A stretch of 64,000 bases of DNA from Psychrobacter sp. P11F6 (GCF_001435295.1 NZ_CM003594.1:3306574-3370573); one strand, 5' to 3'. Numbered from the stretch's first letter, positions 18,810 through 27,752 are shown. The notes: generated by a model from the letters alone, not told the origin. Made by a program: numbers and translations.

Positions 18810-18838
18810 GCCAAATACTAAGTGTATTTGGCTTTTTT
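18810..18838 (+). terminator. Rho-independent terminator after the zinc-ribbon gene
   Basis: A 9-bp perfect stem (GCCAAATAC with GTATTTGGC, 5-nt loop) is followed by six T residues. It separates the zinc-ribbon unit from the SMC operon, so the latter needs its own promoter in 18840-19030. Confidence 0.85.
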
Positions 18839-18869
18839 AATAACTCTAATAATAAATTAGAAAGTAATG

Positions 18870-18884
18870 CGACAACAGTTGTCG
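18870..18884. promoter_or_regulatory. 15-bp palindrome upstream of the SMC operon
   Basis: CGACAAC-A-GTTGTCG is a perfect inverted repeat about 160 bp before the first gene of the operon and just after the preceding terminator. It has the form of an operator for a dimeric regulator. No promoter can be fixed beside it with confidence, and the regulator is unknown. Confidence 0.45.
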
Positions 18885-19043
18885 TATATTGTTGAGTTAT
18901 TAATAAGAGCTGATGCCTAAAGCACTTAATAATACGATAATATTGATATGATTGTAGACACTCATAATAAAAGTGAAATGAAGTAGACTGAAATAACTCA
19001 AGAATTTAAAACTTGGTTTTATATATTATAGAAAGGATTAAAG

Positions 19044-22000
19044 ATGCTGAAAACGGATGAAGCCTTAAGCATAGCAAACGAAGACAATACGAAACCAGTT
19101 ATAAAAGATATCAATAAGCTTCTACGTGTCGCATTAATCAACAGTTACCCTAAAGGTCAAAGCCACCTTATTGAAGTTGGTGATAACACAATCATTACGG
19201 GGCGCAATAGCGCAGGCAAAACTACCCTGATGGGAGCAGTCATTCCTTTTTTTGGCACTAGATTGAGTGAGGTTTCTAAAAAGAATGAAGCGGTTAAAAG
19301 CTTTATTGACTTTTATCTTCCTTATGATGACAGTTACTTGGTTTATGAATACAGAAGACAGGGCGAAAAAAAATGTGTGATCCTGAGGCGGAGCAGTGAG
19401 GGGCAACAAATTTTCAACTTTATCAATGCTGGATACAATGAAACCTGGTTTGTCACAAAAGATGCTACCAATCAGCGAAGATTTAGGCAGTTTGAAGAAG
19501 TTAAAGGCATAATCGAATATCAAGGTTTTAACGTCTCAAATAATATCAAGCAGCTGGCTTACGAGGCTATCATATCTAATTGTCCTAATAGACGCTTAAA
19601 AGCCTCTATTCGTTCATCTAAAGCTCTACAAACTATCAATGCGCTTCGTCCTGATTACTCACTGGCTGTCGGTAGAGGTAGCTTCTACGGGTTTTCCTTA
19701 ATCGCTAGCAATATTCTAAAAAGTAAAATTGAGTTTGATCAAATATGTGAGTTTTTGGTTGAAGCAATGAAGACAGAAAATAAAGTTCAGAATAATGAGA
19801 TTTCTATAGATTCTCAAGGGGTTGATACCAATAAGTGGCTTTCAGATCGCAATTCATGGAATGAGGTTGAGCAACTTAGAAGTAAGTTTAACGAACTAGG
19901 CCAGTATGTTGAGCAAAATGCCTCTAATCAAAACGCCCTATCGATAATAGTTAAAACGCTCAGAGGCTTAGTCAAAGCCTTTGATACAAAGATTGCAGAA
20001 AATAAAACCATTGAAGATGATCTCAAATTAAAAGTTGAAGCCCTAGAGCAAGCAATTACCAAGATTAAAATTGCTTGGGATAAAGAAAAAGGCCAGTTGC
20101 AGAATGAAATTGATGATCTGAGCTCTAAGATATTGAAGCTTGAAAGAGCGAAACGAGATTTTGAAGAGGGTGTACCTGGACATCATCAACCATTGGCCAT
20201 ATTACAAAATATGATTAGAGAGGTCTCGTCACTTGAAGAACAAATAAAGCACGAGAATGAGCTACTCAAAGCTCTACGCAAAAACGAGGAAGATGCCACT
20301 AAAGTCATTGAAAACATTAAAGAGCAACTTGCTAAAGACTTGAAGCAAATAGAGTCTAAAAAAAATGGTTTAGTTTCTCAACAAGCGTTAATGCTACAGC
20401 AGATTAAAACAGGTTACTACGAGTCTCTTTCAAACCTAGGTGATGATAAGGCTGCTAAGCTTAACCTTATTAAAAAAGAGTACGAAATCAAGTCTAGTGC
20501 CATCAAGGAAAAACATACCCAGCTTATTATCGATAAGAATAACCTGGAATCAGAATTAAAAAATGTTAAATGTAGCCTCGAGCTTGCCAAGGAAATGGAG
20601 AGCTTAAAGATAAATTTAGACAATGCTAAAACTCAACTTAATCAGGACATAAAAAATCAAAGAACAGCTGAAAAATATCTAGATGAGGCCAGTAAGGAAT
20701 ATGAAAAACTACAAAGAGAGCATGAACGCTTATTAAACGATATCTCTGATAAGACCTCTGATATTGATGACCTCTATGATTTACTCAAAGATGACACATT
20801 ACTCAGTTTCCTATTGAGAAATGAAGCCGATGAAGTGCTTTCGCCTTTGATAAATCAGATACGAAAAAGTATCGACCCATCCCTATTCAACCGCTCTGAC
20901 CTATCACCACAGTGGCTTGCACCTAAAGAATTAGACATCGAGACTCTGTATGGGCTGTATCTTGATACATCAAAAATAGACACTACTAATAATCCTAAAA
21001 AACTACTTACCCTTGAAAGTATTACTGAGCAAAGACTTGTGTTAGAGGATGAGATATTAGAACGTAGAACTAATATCTCATCGCTCGAAAAAACAATTCA
21101 TCAAGCCAAGCTTACTAAGAAAAAAGCCAATGAAGATGTCTATAAGGCAAATACCAATGTGGTTAACACTGAAAAAGATATCGAAAATAAACAAGCGACG
21201 CAAAAACAGCTAGAAATAAGAGCTGAAAACGAAATTGAAGAAGCTAAGAGTAGGATTGAGAACCAATTAAACGAAATTAAAAATAAAATTAATGACCAAA
21301 TATCAGCTTCCGAAACTGTTGATACCAAAATAAACATCTCTGAGCAGAAGATAGTAAGCCGTCACAAATTGGCTATTGAACAACTGGAAGAAGATAAGAA
21401 AAAAAGAGAACAGGCGGTAAAGCAACAATATGTTGAAGAACTTGAAGGCTTGAAACTTGAAGCTGATCAGTCTCAAGAGCGTCATGATAGGGCTATTGAT
21501 GAAAATGGCTACGATGATAACGTTATAGCCCAAACTATAGCCAAAGTGCAGCAACTATCCACAAAGTTAGATGTTGCTGAAAAAGCCAAAATACGCGTTA
21601 AGCACTATTACGAGTTTATTGATGAAGAATATCGAGATTTACCTATACTGTTTGAAAAACGCAATGGTCTATCAATTAAGCTAGTGGATAAACAAGCGGC
21701 TTCTGATAAAGCTCTGATATCTAAGCAGGAGGATGCCAAATCCCTTGCCGAGAGAGCCAAGGATATTAATGGTCGAATTGATAGAGCACAAATCGATCTA
21801 ATAAGCATCAAAGAAAGTCTAGGTAATGCCGGTAACGCTTTTGATAAAGCTTTGGTTGTGGATCATACCTTGCAGCCTGAATATACGGAAAATTCTTTGC
21901 AAGACTTGCATAATGCAAGCTTAGCAGTCTTGAACGATGCCAAATCTTTGGTTCGCGACACTAAAAAGAATATGGAAAAAGGTATTTATGCACTAAAGGC

Positions 22001-22934
22001 CATAAGAAAGCCCTTTACCGCCAATGGGTCTATGTTTGAGAGCTTAATGTCTGACAGTATCTTACTCAGTATACCTGATCAGGAAAACTGGTACATACAA
22101 GCTAAAAAGTTTAGCGACTACTTGCACAATGAGCATGAAATTAAAAAAGATACACTCATTGGCCAGTATCGAGTCACCGCTCACCAAGTTAGAGAATTTA
22201 AATCAAAGCTAGATGATGCTCATAATAGCTTGAGTAATTTTTCGAAGCGTATTAATACCAAATGCAAAGAGGTTTGTGAAAAACTAGAAGCTTTAGCCAT
22301 TGAGGAGCTTCATATAGCTATAAGTTCGGGAATCAAAGAAAACAAATGGTATTCCACCTTGGCTGACTTCACTGATGCATATCAAAGATGGGCTAATGAG
22401 GACATCCATGACACAACGCGTATGCCTAATCAGGAACTGCTTTCCAAATTACAACTCGTGCAAGACTATATTGGTCAAAACCAGATGAATATCAAACTGT
22501 CAGAGCAATTTAGTTTCAGTCTAAGAATCAAACAGGTCGGCGGTGAAATCAAGGAAACCAAAAGAGCAAAGGTATTTAAAGATATGGGGTCAAACGGCAC
22601 CATGCGTATTGCTCAGCTAATCATTTATATCTCTTTGCTCTCAGTTATATCAACTACATCGAGCGATGAGGTCGAGCTGAAATTCTTTATTGATGAAATT
22701 GGCGTGTTAGATCCGCAAAATACTCGTGAGTTATTAAACTTGCTACAAAAACTTGGTATATCAGCAATGTGCGCCGCTCCTGAGAATCCAGATGACGAGG
22801 TTGTCCCATTATTCGCTAATAATATTGCCTGCCATCACAATAAAACCAGAAATATGTACTCAATCTCTCAAACGGATGATATGTATATGTTGACTCAGGA
22901 TTCAGAACTTGAGGAATTTGGAGTGTTTTCCTAA
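19044..22934 (+). CDS. jetC: SMC-like ATPase, JetC/MksB/MukB type (Wadjet-like)
   Basis: A 1296-residue SMC-family protein. Walker A GRNSAGKT is at 53-60, with NSYPKGQ and LIEVGDNT before it as in MukB/MksB-like heads. Long charged coiled coils fill about 300-1130. Near the C-terminus are a signature-like SNGTMRIAQL and Walker B FFIDEIGVLD (D1217-E1218). It would be the loop-extruding motor of a Wadjet/MksBEFG-like complex that destroys plasmids. It is long for the family. It has a good ribosome site (AAAGGA) and its own upstream region, and it overlaps the next gene by one base (TAATG). Confidence 0.85.
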   Translation: MLKTDEALSIANEDNTKPVIKDINKLLRVALINSYPKGQSHLIEVGDNTIITGRNSAGKTTLMGAVIPFFGTRLSEVSKKNEAVKSFIDFYLPYDDSYLVYEYRRQGEKKCVILRRSSEGQQIFNFINAGYNETWFVTKDATNQRRFRQFEEVKGIIEYQGFNVSNNIKQLAYEAIISNCPNRRLKASIRSSKALQTINALRPDYSLAVGRGSFYGFSLIASNILKSKIEFDQICEFLVEAMKTENKVQNNEISIDSQGVDTNKWLSDRNSWNEVEQLRSKFNELGQYVEQNASNQNALSIIVKTLRGLVKAFDTKIAENKTIEDDLKLKVEALEQAITKIKIAWDKEKGQLQNEIDDLSSKILKLERAKRDFEEGVPGHHQPLAILQNMIREVSSLEEQIKHENELLKALRKNEEDATKVIENIKEQLAKDLKQIESKKNGLVSQQALMLQQIKTGYYESLSNLGDDKAAKLNLIKKEYEIKSSAIKEKHTQLIIDKNNLESELKNVKCSLELAKEMESLKINLDNAKTQLNQDIKNQRTAEKYLDEASKEYEKLQREHERLLNDISDKTSDIDDLYDLLKDDTLLSFLLRNEADEVLSPLINQIRKSIDPSLFNRSDLSPQWLAPKELDIETLYGLYLDTSKIDTTNNPKKLLTLESITEQRLVLEDEILERRTNISSLEKTIHQAKLTKKKANEDVYKANTNVVNTEKDIENKQATQKQLEIRAENEIEEAKSRIENQLNEIKNKINDQISASETVDTKINISEQKIVSRHKLAIEQLEEDKKKREQAVKQQYVEELEGLKLEADQSQERHDRAIDENGYDDNVIAQTIAKVQQLSTKLDVAEKAKIRVKHYYEFIDEEYRDLPILFEKRNGLSIKLVDKQAASDKALISKQEDAKSLAERAKDINGRIDRAQIDLISIKESLGNAGNAFDKALVVDHTLQPEYTENSLQDLHNASLAVLNDAKSLVRDTKKNMEKGIYALKAIRKPFTANGSMFESLMSDSILLSIPDQENWYIQAKKFSDYLHNEHEIKKDTLIGQYRVTAHQVREFKSKLDDAHNSLSNFSKRINTKCKEVCEKLEALAIEELHIAISSGIKENKWYSTLADFTDAYQRWANEDIHDTTRMPNQELLSKLQLVQDYIGQNQMNIKLSEQFSFSLRIKQVGGEIKETKRAKVFKDMGSNGTMRIAQLIIYISLLSVISTTSSDEVELKFFIDEIGVLDPQNTRELLNLLQKLGISAMCAAPENPDDEVVPLFANNIACHHNKTRNMYSISQTDDMYMLTQDSELEEFGVFS

Positions 22935-23554
22935 TGAAAGAGTATGAAATACTAAGATTGTTAATGAACAATAAATTTATATGCTCTGTGAGTTATCCAG
23001 AGGCGTATAGGCATCTAAGAGATAACAAAGTAGCCTATGATCGTATGGTGTCTCAGCTACAACCATTTGGGGTCAGTCTAGTCACCCTCAGTGATGGGGA
23101 GGTTTATGCTGGTTTAAACAATATACCTAGTGACTCTGATAGAAGAGCAGTGGTTAAACAGTTTAATGAAATTTATCATGACATAGCACCTATAGTAGAA
23201 ATGATTGCTTGCCTATCAACAGCCGATGAAGGCAATGTATTGACTGTTGGTGAAAATCTATGCCAAACAGAGCTGGTTTTAGAAGCAAATAATAACAAGC
23301 ATTTTGCAAGTATGCTAAACGAGGTTTCTGAGATCACAGGCGCTTCTAAAAAACCCAATGACGAAAAGGTAGCTGCTCTTTTAGAAAGACTCCAGAAGCA
23401 CGAAATACTGAAGTTGGTTGAGCCCAATAAAAAGATTTATCGAGCAACAGGAAAAATCGGCTATATATATGATGTATTTGATTATATTGCTGAAAACATA
23501 TTAGATGAGCCCACTGAAGAGATCTTTGCTGAGCAGCAAGGGCTTAAGTTATGA
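22934..23554 (+). CDS. jetB: Kite-type subunit, JetB/MksE-like
   Basis: A 206-residue protein that by size, position and winged-helix-like pattern (ALLERLQKHEILKLV followed by IYRATGKIGYIYD) fits the MukE/MksE/JetB subunit, which binds the kleisin and DNA. The start overlaps the SMC stop (TAATG) and the stop overlaps the next start (ATGA), so the genes are translated together. Similarity to characterised JetB is not evident residue by residue; the assignment leans on operon context. Confidence 0.7.
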   Translation: MKEYEILRLLMNNKFICSVSYPEAYRHLRDNKVAYDRMVSQLQPFGVSLVTLSDGEVYAGLNNIPSDSDRRAVVKQFNEIYHDIAPIVEMIACLSTADEGNVLTVGENLCQTELVLEANNNKHFASMLNEVSEITGASKKPNDEKVAALLERLQKHEILKLVEPNKKIYRATGKIGYIYDVFDYIAENILDEPTEEIFAEQQGLKL

Positions 23555-24858
23555 GTAAAGTCAGCCTCAGGTTATCGGAAGAAACAATCAGAACACTTGG
23601 TAGAGCTGTAACTGATAAAGCTGATTTGATTTATCAAGCCTACTCTCCTAATGGCTGTTATGAGTTGGTCAACGATAAACATAAACAGTATCAGATATTA
23701 CAAGACAGTGGTGTTATCAGTATCAATCCTAATAACATTACCCTAGGCTCAAACTTTACAGCAATCTTAAAGAGTCTGGATAGAAAGTCTCGTAATGCAA
23801 ATATTGCTCCCGATATTGAACTGTCTAAACATCAGATAAGTAATGAGGTTGCCCTAGCGCAAATACAGTCAGATTCGTTTGAAGATGAAAGTGAAGAGAT
23901 GATGCATTTGGCTAATATACGAGATATCTGCATCTCCATCGCTGAATATCTTGGACGTGAGATGGCTGATATTGAGTATGTTATCAACTCTGATCTAAAC
24001 AACACATCAAACGTTAAGGTAAAAAGACAGATTCTTGAAGGTTTAAATAAAAAGATCAAACTCCAGCTCGAAAAAATAGAGATATTAAGTCGCGATGAAC
24101 TCCGTAAACTACACGGCGAGTATACGCCAGCGGCAGCTATACTGAATGAGTATTTGGCGGATTCTATTTCTAGATTTAATATTGAAATGGGAGTCCACTT
24201 ACAAAAAATACTGATATTAATTGATAAGTTAAAAAAAGAGCAAGATAAAAAAAGCAAGAGGCTTTGGCTATTACGCAAGGCTTTAAGAAACAATCAACTT
24301 GCTCCTGAAAAGATAGATATTGAATATAACGATATTGTAGATAAAGGCTTAGCTTTTGGTGGTATGGCTTTGGCTGGCACTTTGCACAATATTGAAACTG
24401 TAGATGACAGCGAATTTCTTTTCTCGGTGGTAAGTAAAATTAGCAACAAAAATCCTAAACGCAAGAGTGATAATTTATATAAAGGTGAGTATGAGGAGTT
24501 TGACCGAGAACATAAGAAACCACCACCCTCCCCTGAAAAATTGCTTGTTATGCAGTATATGGCAGATAATTGCGACATGCCTTTTACTAAGGCCTTATCT
24601 GTCAGGGAGTACTGGGATTTGTCAGGTTTGAAGCGCAAGATACGCTACAAAGCCTTTTTAGCCTTGTTCTTAAAAGTAGCAAAGAGTGATTTTATCAACG
24701 ACAGGATCATTAAATCTAAAGGTCAATTTAACTATAAAGTTTATTTAAAATCACTAAACCTTTCTGATACTTGCGACACACGCTATGTCATCGATGCTAA
24801 ATATATAAAGTTTAATAGAAACGAAGAGTCGCCATCAAAGGACCAGATATGGAAGTAG
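23551..24858 (+). CDS. jetA: Kleisin-like subunit, JetA/MksF-like
   Basis: A 435-residue, mainly helical protein between the kite-like and Toprim genes. Its size and place fit the kleisin MukF/MksF/JetA, which bridges the SMC heads. A central helical segment (about 160-250, rich in K/E/L) would be the SMC-neck-binding part. No catalytic motif is visible. Function is inferred from context: no other gene in the operon could be the kleisin. The last 10 bases overlap the Toprim gene. A distant or new kleisin family is possible. Confidence 0.62.
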   Translation: MSKVSLRLSEETIRTLGRAVTDKADLIYQAYSPNGCYELVNDKHKQYQILQDSGVISINPNNITLGSNFTAILKSLDRKSRNANIAPDIELSKHQISNEVALAQIQSDSFEDESEEMMHLANIRDICISIAEYLGREMADIEYVINSDLNNTSNVKVKRQILEGLNKKIKLQLEKIEILSRDELRKLHGEYTPAAAILNEYLADSISRFNIEMGVHLQKILILIDKLKKEQDKKSKRLWLLRKALRNNQLAPEKIDIEYNDIVDKGLAFGGMALAGTLHNIETVDDSEFLFSVVSKISNKNPKRKSDNLYKGEYEEFDREHKKPPPSPEKLLVMQYMADNCDMPFTKALSVREYWDLSGLKRKIRYKAFLALFLKVAKSDFINDRIIKSKGQFNYKVYLKSLNLSDTCDTRYVIDAKYIKFNRNEESPSKDQIWK

Positions 24859-25760
24859 ACCTAGAAAAATCCTTAAATACAGCGGGTAAACTTGATTACT
24901 TGAAGGAGAAGATGATACTGGGGGTGAAATTCGCTACCTATCGAAGCCCTGACAATATCCTTGTATTATTGGTGTCTTTTGACCCCAGTATTGGCTACAC
25001 AGAAAATGGAAAAGTGATCATTAATATGGGTGGCTGGGGCCGTATTAGAGAGATCGTAAAAGCTCAAACAGGGATAGACCTACTCAGACACAATTTAAAT
25101 GAGCTAAAAAGTAAAGACCGTGTAGATAACACAGCTATCACAACTAACGATAAATTATTAAGTAAAGCACCTACCAAAGGCTTTCTTGAGTGTCGTCTAC
25201 TAGGTAGTGAAGAACATATTATTAAGGTATCAAACAACTACACGCATAAGCAAACTCAAGAGAATGCCTATTTAGGTGTGGAAATTAACGACCTCATTGA
25301 TTGGAATATCGATAACATTATAATCATAGAGAATTTTAATGCATTTTGTAGATTTAATGAGCAGCATGCCAAGCTAGTAGAAGGGTTGACTGGCGCAGTA
25401 ACTGTGCTTGCCTATCGAGGTCATAACAATAAAAATATAACTTCTATATTGAAAGCTTTAGCTCAAAAAGACTGTAAACGCTATATCTTTGCTGACTATG
25501 ACTTGGCTGGTCTGAAAATAGCTGAATCGATGTCAAAAACCCTCAAAGCTCACGGATATATACTACCCAACAAACCTTGGATGCAGACTGAAAAATATAT
25601 TGAAATGACGATTAAAGAAAATCGTAAGAAGCAGTCATCTATTAAGATAAGCTTACCTAGCTTAACCCCCTACTTTGAACATATCCGTGACAAGTATTTA
25701 GCAGTACCACAAGAGACTCTTATAGCGAGAAGAACTCAACTGAAGGTCATTGATATTTGA
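24849..25760 (+). CDS. jetD: Toprim-domain nuclease, JetD/MksG-like (short form)
   Basis: A 303-residue protein with a Toprim core: IIIIENFNAF with E161, then IFADYDLAGLKI with D216 and D218, the metal-binding E...DxD of Toprim nucleases. In Wadjet, JetD is the nuclease that cuts the extruded plasmid; typical JetD proteins are nearer 380-400 residues with a longer N-terminal arm, so this one is short. It overlaps the kleisin gene by 10 nt and ends the operon. The nuclease role is inferred from the Toprim residues and neighbours. Confidence 0.75.
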   Translation: MEVDLEKSLNTAGKLDYLKEKMILGVKFATYRSPDNILVLLVSFDPSIGYTENGKVIINMGGWGRIREIVKAQTGIDLLRHNLNELKSKDRVDNTAITTNDKLLSKAPTKGFLECRLLGSEEHIIKVSNNYTHKQTQENAYLGVEINDLIDWNIDNIIIIENFNAFCRFNEQHAKLVEGLTGAVTVLAYRGHNNKNITSILKALAQKDCKRYIFADYDLAGLKIAESMSKTLKAHGYILPNKPWMQTEKYIEMTIKENRKKQSSIKISLPSLTPYFEHIRDKYLAVPQETLIARRTQLKVIDI

Positions 25761-25865
25761 GCTGATTCATATGAATATGTAGGGCTCATTGTGTCCACTG
25801 AGGTCTAAATTAGCCCTTGTATAATACTTAATTTTCGCATTCAACTAATAATATATAAGGTGGGT

Positions 25866-26567
25866 ATGATGCTAGAAGTTGATTTTTTTAAGCAAAGTGG
25901 TGTTTACTTCCGAATAATTGGTAACTACTTTCTACTAGGGGATGGGACGAATGGTCACATTAGAGATCTAAAAGAATCAGTAGAAGAGCTTTGCGAAGCA
26001 GTTTATTTTATAACTGAAATAGACTGGGCACCTATAGATAAATACTTAGAGGACAACAAAAAAAGTTACGGAAAGTTTGAAGAATGGAATAAAACAGCAT
26101 CCGAGCTACCTGAGGATGATTGGAGCGCTTTACATTGGGCATCACTATTAATTGAACAGCAAAAGGGGATGGTTGAGCTGTCTAAATCCTCAAGAACTGA
26201 AGTTCGTCAAATGGTAGCTCATGCTGGTTATTGCTTAAGTTATCTCGCTAATGATAAAGATGATAGCGTACGTAGAGAGGTAGCTGAACAAGGTTATAAT
26301 TTATCAGGCTTTATAAAAGATCGCTCTTATTATGTTAGAGAAGCTGTTGCTGAGCAGGGTTATGGTCTAGATGTATTATATAAAGACAAAATAACTGCTG
26401 TTAGAGTAGCTGTAGCAAGGCAAGGGTATAGGCTAGATGTAATGATCGAAGATAAGTCGCCTTATGTTAGAGCGGAAGTAGCTAAGCAGGGATATGGAAT
26501 TGATAAGTTATCGAATGATAATAGTAAAATTGTTCAACGAGCAATTAAAGAATATGAGATGAATTAA
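25866..26567 (+). CDS. Protein of five 22-residue HEAT/LRV-like repeats
   Basis: A 233-residue protein. From about residue 118 it carries five tandem repeats of exactly 22 residues, each starting A-x-x-G-Y-x-L and ending in D-x-x-x-x-V-R-x-x-V (AHAGY, AEQGY, AEQGY, ARQGY, AKQGY). This suits a small alpha-solenoid like variant leucine-rich or HEAT repeats, which bind proteins. The N-terminal 115 residues are acidic and unrecognised. ATG 25866 or 25869 may be the start (AAGGTGGG just upstream). It lies 105 nt after the SMC operon and 110 nt before the first TnsB-type site. Its function is unknown. Confidence 0.75.
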   Translation: MMLEVDFFKQSGVYFRIIGNYFLLGDGTNGHIRDLKESVEELCEAVYFITEIDWAPIDKYLEDNKKSYGKFEEWNKTASELPEDDWSALHWASLLIEQQKGMVELSKSSRTEVRQMVAHAGYCLSYLANDKDDSVRREVAEQGYNLSGFIKDRSYYVREAVAEQGYGLDVLYKDKITAVRVAVARQGYRLDVMIEDKSPYVRAEVAKQGYGIDKLSNDNSKIVQRAIKEYEMN

Positions 26568-26676
26568 GATAGAACCTGTATAGGCATAGGTGATATAAAA
26601 CCCCAGAAAGTGCTTAAAACATTAGTTATTCAGCTAAGATCAATGATTTGAATATAGTATAGATTAGTACTTTCTC

Positions 26677-26825
26677 AGTATGATACTTTATTACTCCAAA
26701 ATGCAACTTAAAGTTCTGATTACTATCATCCAGTATGATATTTTATTATTTTTAGTGTTAATTCATAAGTAGCAAAATCAATACTTTACGAGTATCTCAG
26801 TATGATACTTTATTACTCACTGACA
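26677..26825 (-). repeat. Transposon left end with three spaced TnsB-type sites
   Basis: Three inverted copies of the 20-bp end repeat lie at 26677-26696, 26732-26751 (diverged) and 26799-26818. The first and last are exact complements of the right-end repeat. The terminus CACTGACA closes the element at 26825. Spacings of 55 and 67 bp resemble the dispersed sites of the Tn7 left end. Confidence 0.88.
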
Positions 26826-26830
26826 ATCAA
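26826..26830. repeat. Target site duplication, distal copy
   Basis: ATCAA directly follows the left terminus and equals the copy at 1559-1563. Confidence 0.9.
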
Positions 26831-26851
26831 TTATTTACTTTTTGCACCGAG

Positions 26852-26894
26852 TCCTTCGCTATCTGGTAAGAATAAGATAGCGAAGGATTTTTTT
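26852..26894 (+). terminator. Likely native glmS terminator, displaced by the transposon
   Basis: A 13-bp stem (TCCTTCGCTATCT with its complement at 26875-26887) is followed by seven T residues. It lies 22 nt beyond the target duplication. Without the element it would stand about 47 nt after the glmS stop, where the glmS terminator is expected. Confidence 0.8.
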
Positions 26895-26966
26895 GTGAAT
26901 AACGAAATAGAAAAATATCAGTAATTTATATAATTCAATCACTTATATAATTACTGTATCTACAGT

Positions 26967-27752
26967 ATGGACAATGAGAACATGGATATCGAAAGCGGCA
27001 CCGCCAATCAAATCACTAACCAAATAGAAATAATCTATGAAGATGAATTCCTGGTGGCAATTAATAAAGAGGCTGGTCTATTGGTGCACCGCAGTTGGCT
27101 GGATAAAGGCGAGACACGCTTTGCCATGCAGCTCACCCGTGATGCGGTAGGTTGTCATGTATTTCCGGTGCATCGGTTAGACAAGCCTACATCGGGCGTA
27201 TTATTGTTTGCCAAGAGCTCAGCCGTGGCGCGCAGCCTTGGCGAGGCTTTTACTGAACACAAAGTTACCAAGCAGTATTTAGCCGTGGTGCGCGGCTATA
27301 TGTCAGAACAAGGCACCGTTGATTATGCGTTGAGCTTTCAACCCGATGCCATCGCCGATAAGTTTGCTGATTTGGACAAACCCGCTCAAGAGGCGGTGAC
27401 CCATTGGCAAAGTTTGGCACAAATCGAACTACCATTTGCCGTATCAAAAAAGCATGACACGAGCCGCTATAGTCTTGTGCGCTTGACACCCGAGACTGGG
27501 CGCAAGCATCAGCTGCGTCGGCACATGCGACATGTATTCCATCATATCGTGGGTGATACCAGCCACGGCGATATACGGCACACACGATTTTTTCGTACTC
27601 ACTATGATTGTACGCGCATGTTGCTGCATGCTCAGACTTTAGCGCTTAGCCACCCCGTCACTGGTGAGCCGTTATTGCTAAAAGCTAAATTAGACGACCA
27701 ATGGATGCGTATCTTAGAAGAGTTTTCTTGGGTGGACAGCACTAAAGATTAA
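26967..27752 (+). CDS. truC: tRNA pseudouridine(65) synthase TruC
   Basis: TruC converts U65 of certain tRNAs to pseudouridine. The 261 residues match E. coli TruC (260) closely: VAINKEAGLLVHRSWLD, the catalytic HRLDKPTSG with D72, and TGRKHQLRRHMRH. In RluA-family enzymes the Asp of HRLD attacks the uridine. It stands alone downstream of glmS, with its own short leader, and is convergent with the EamA gene. Confidence 0.92.
   Translation: MDNENMDIESGTANQITNQIEIIYEDEFLVAINKEAGLLVHRSWLDKGETRFAMQLTRDAVGCHVFPVHRLDKPTSGVLLFAKSSAVARSLGEAFTEHKVTKQYLAVVRGYMSEQGTVDYALSFQPDAIADKFADLDKPAQEAVTHWQSLAQIELPFAVSKKHDTSRYSLVRLTPETGRKHQLRRHMRHVFHHIVGDTSHGDIRHTRFFRTHYDCTRMLLHAQTLALSHPVTGEPLLLKAKLDDQWMRILEEFSWVDSTKD

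Larger units (their letters stand above)
1564..26825 (+). mobile_element. Complete Tn7-type transposon with defence cargo (about 25.3 kb)
   Basis: The element runs from TGTACGC to a terminus whose complement reads TGTCAGT. Both are followed inward by GAGTAATAAAG. Flanks carry the 5-bp duplication ATCAA. It encodes TnsA, TnsB, TnsC, TnsD and TnsE in canonical order with key catalytic residues intact, so it looks active. The tns side, with three abutting TnsB-type sites, lies next to glmS, as the right end of Tn7 does; the far end has three spaced sites. The cargo between tnsE and the far end is almost entirely defence genes and is visibly more AT-rich than the host genes. Confidence 0.95.

Noticed and set aside
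19134-24638. Minus-strand frames of 65-153 codons opposite the SMC operon
   Set aside because: They arise from coiled-coil codon bias on the other strand and have no independent support.
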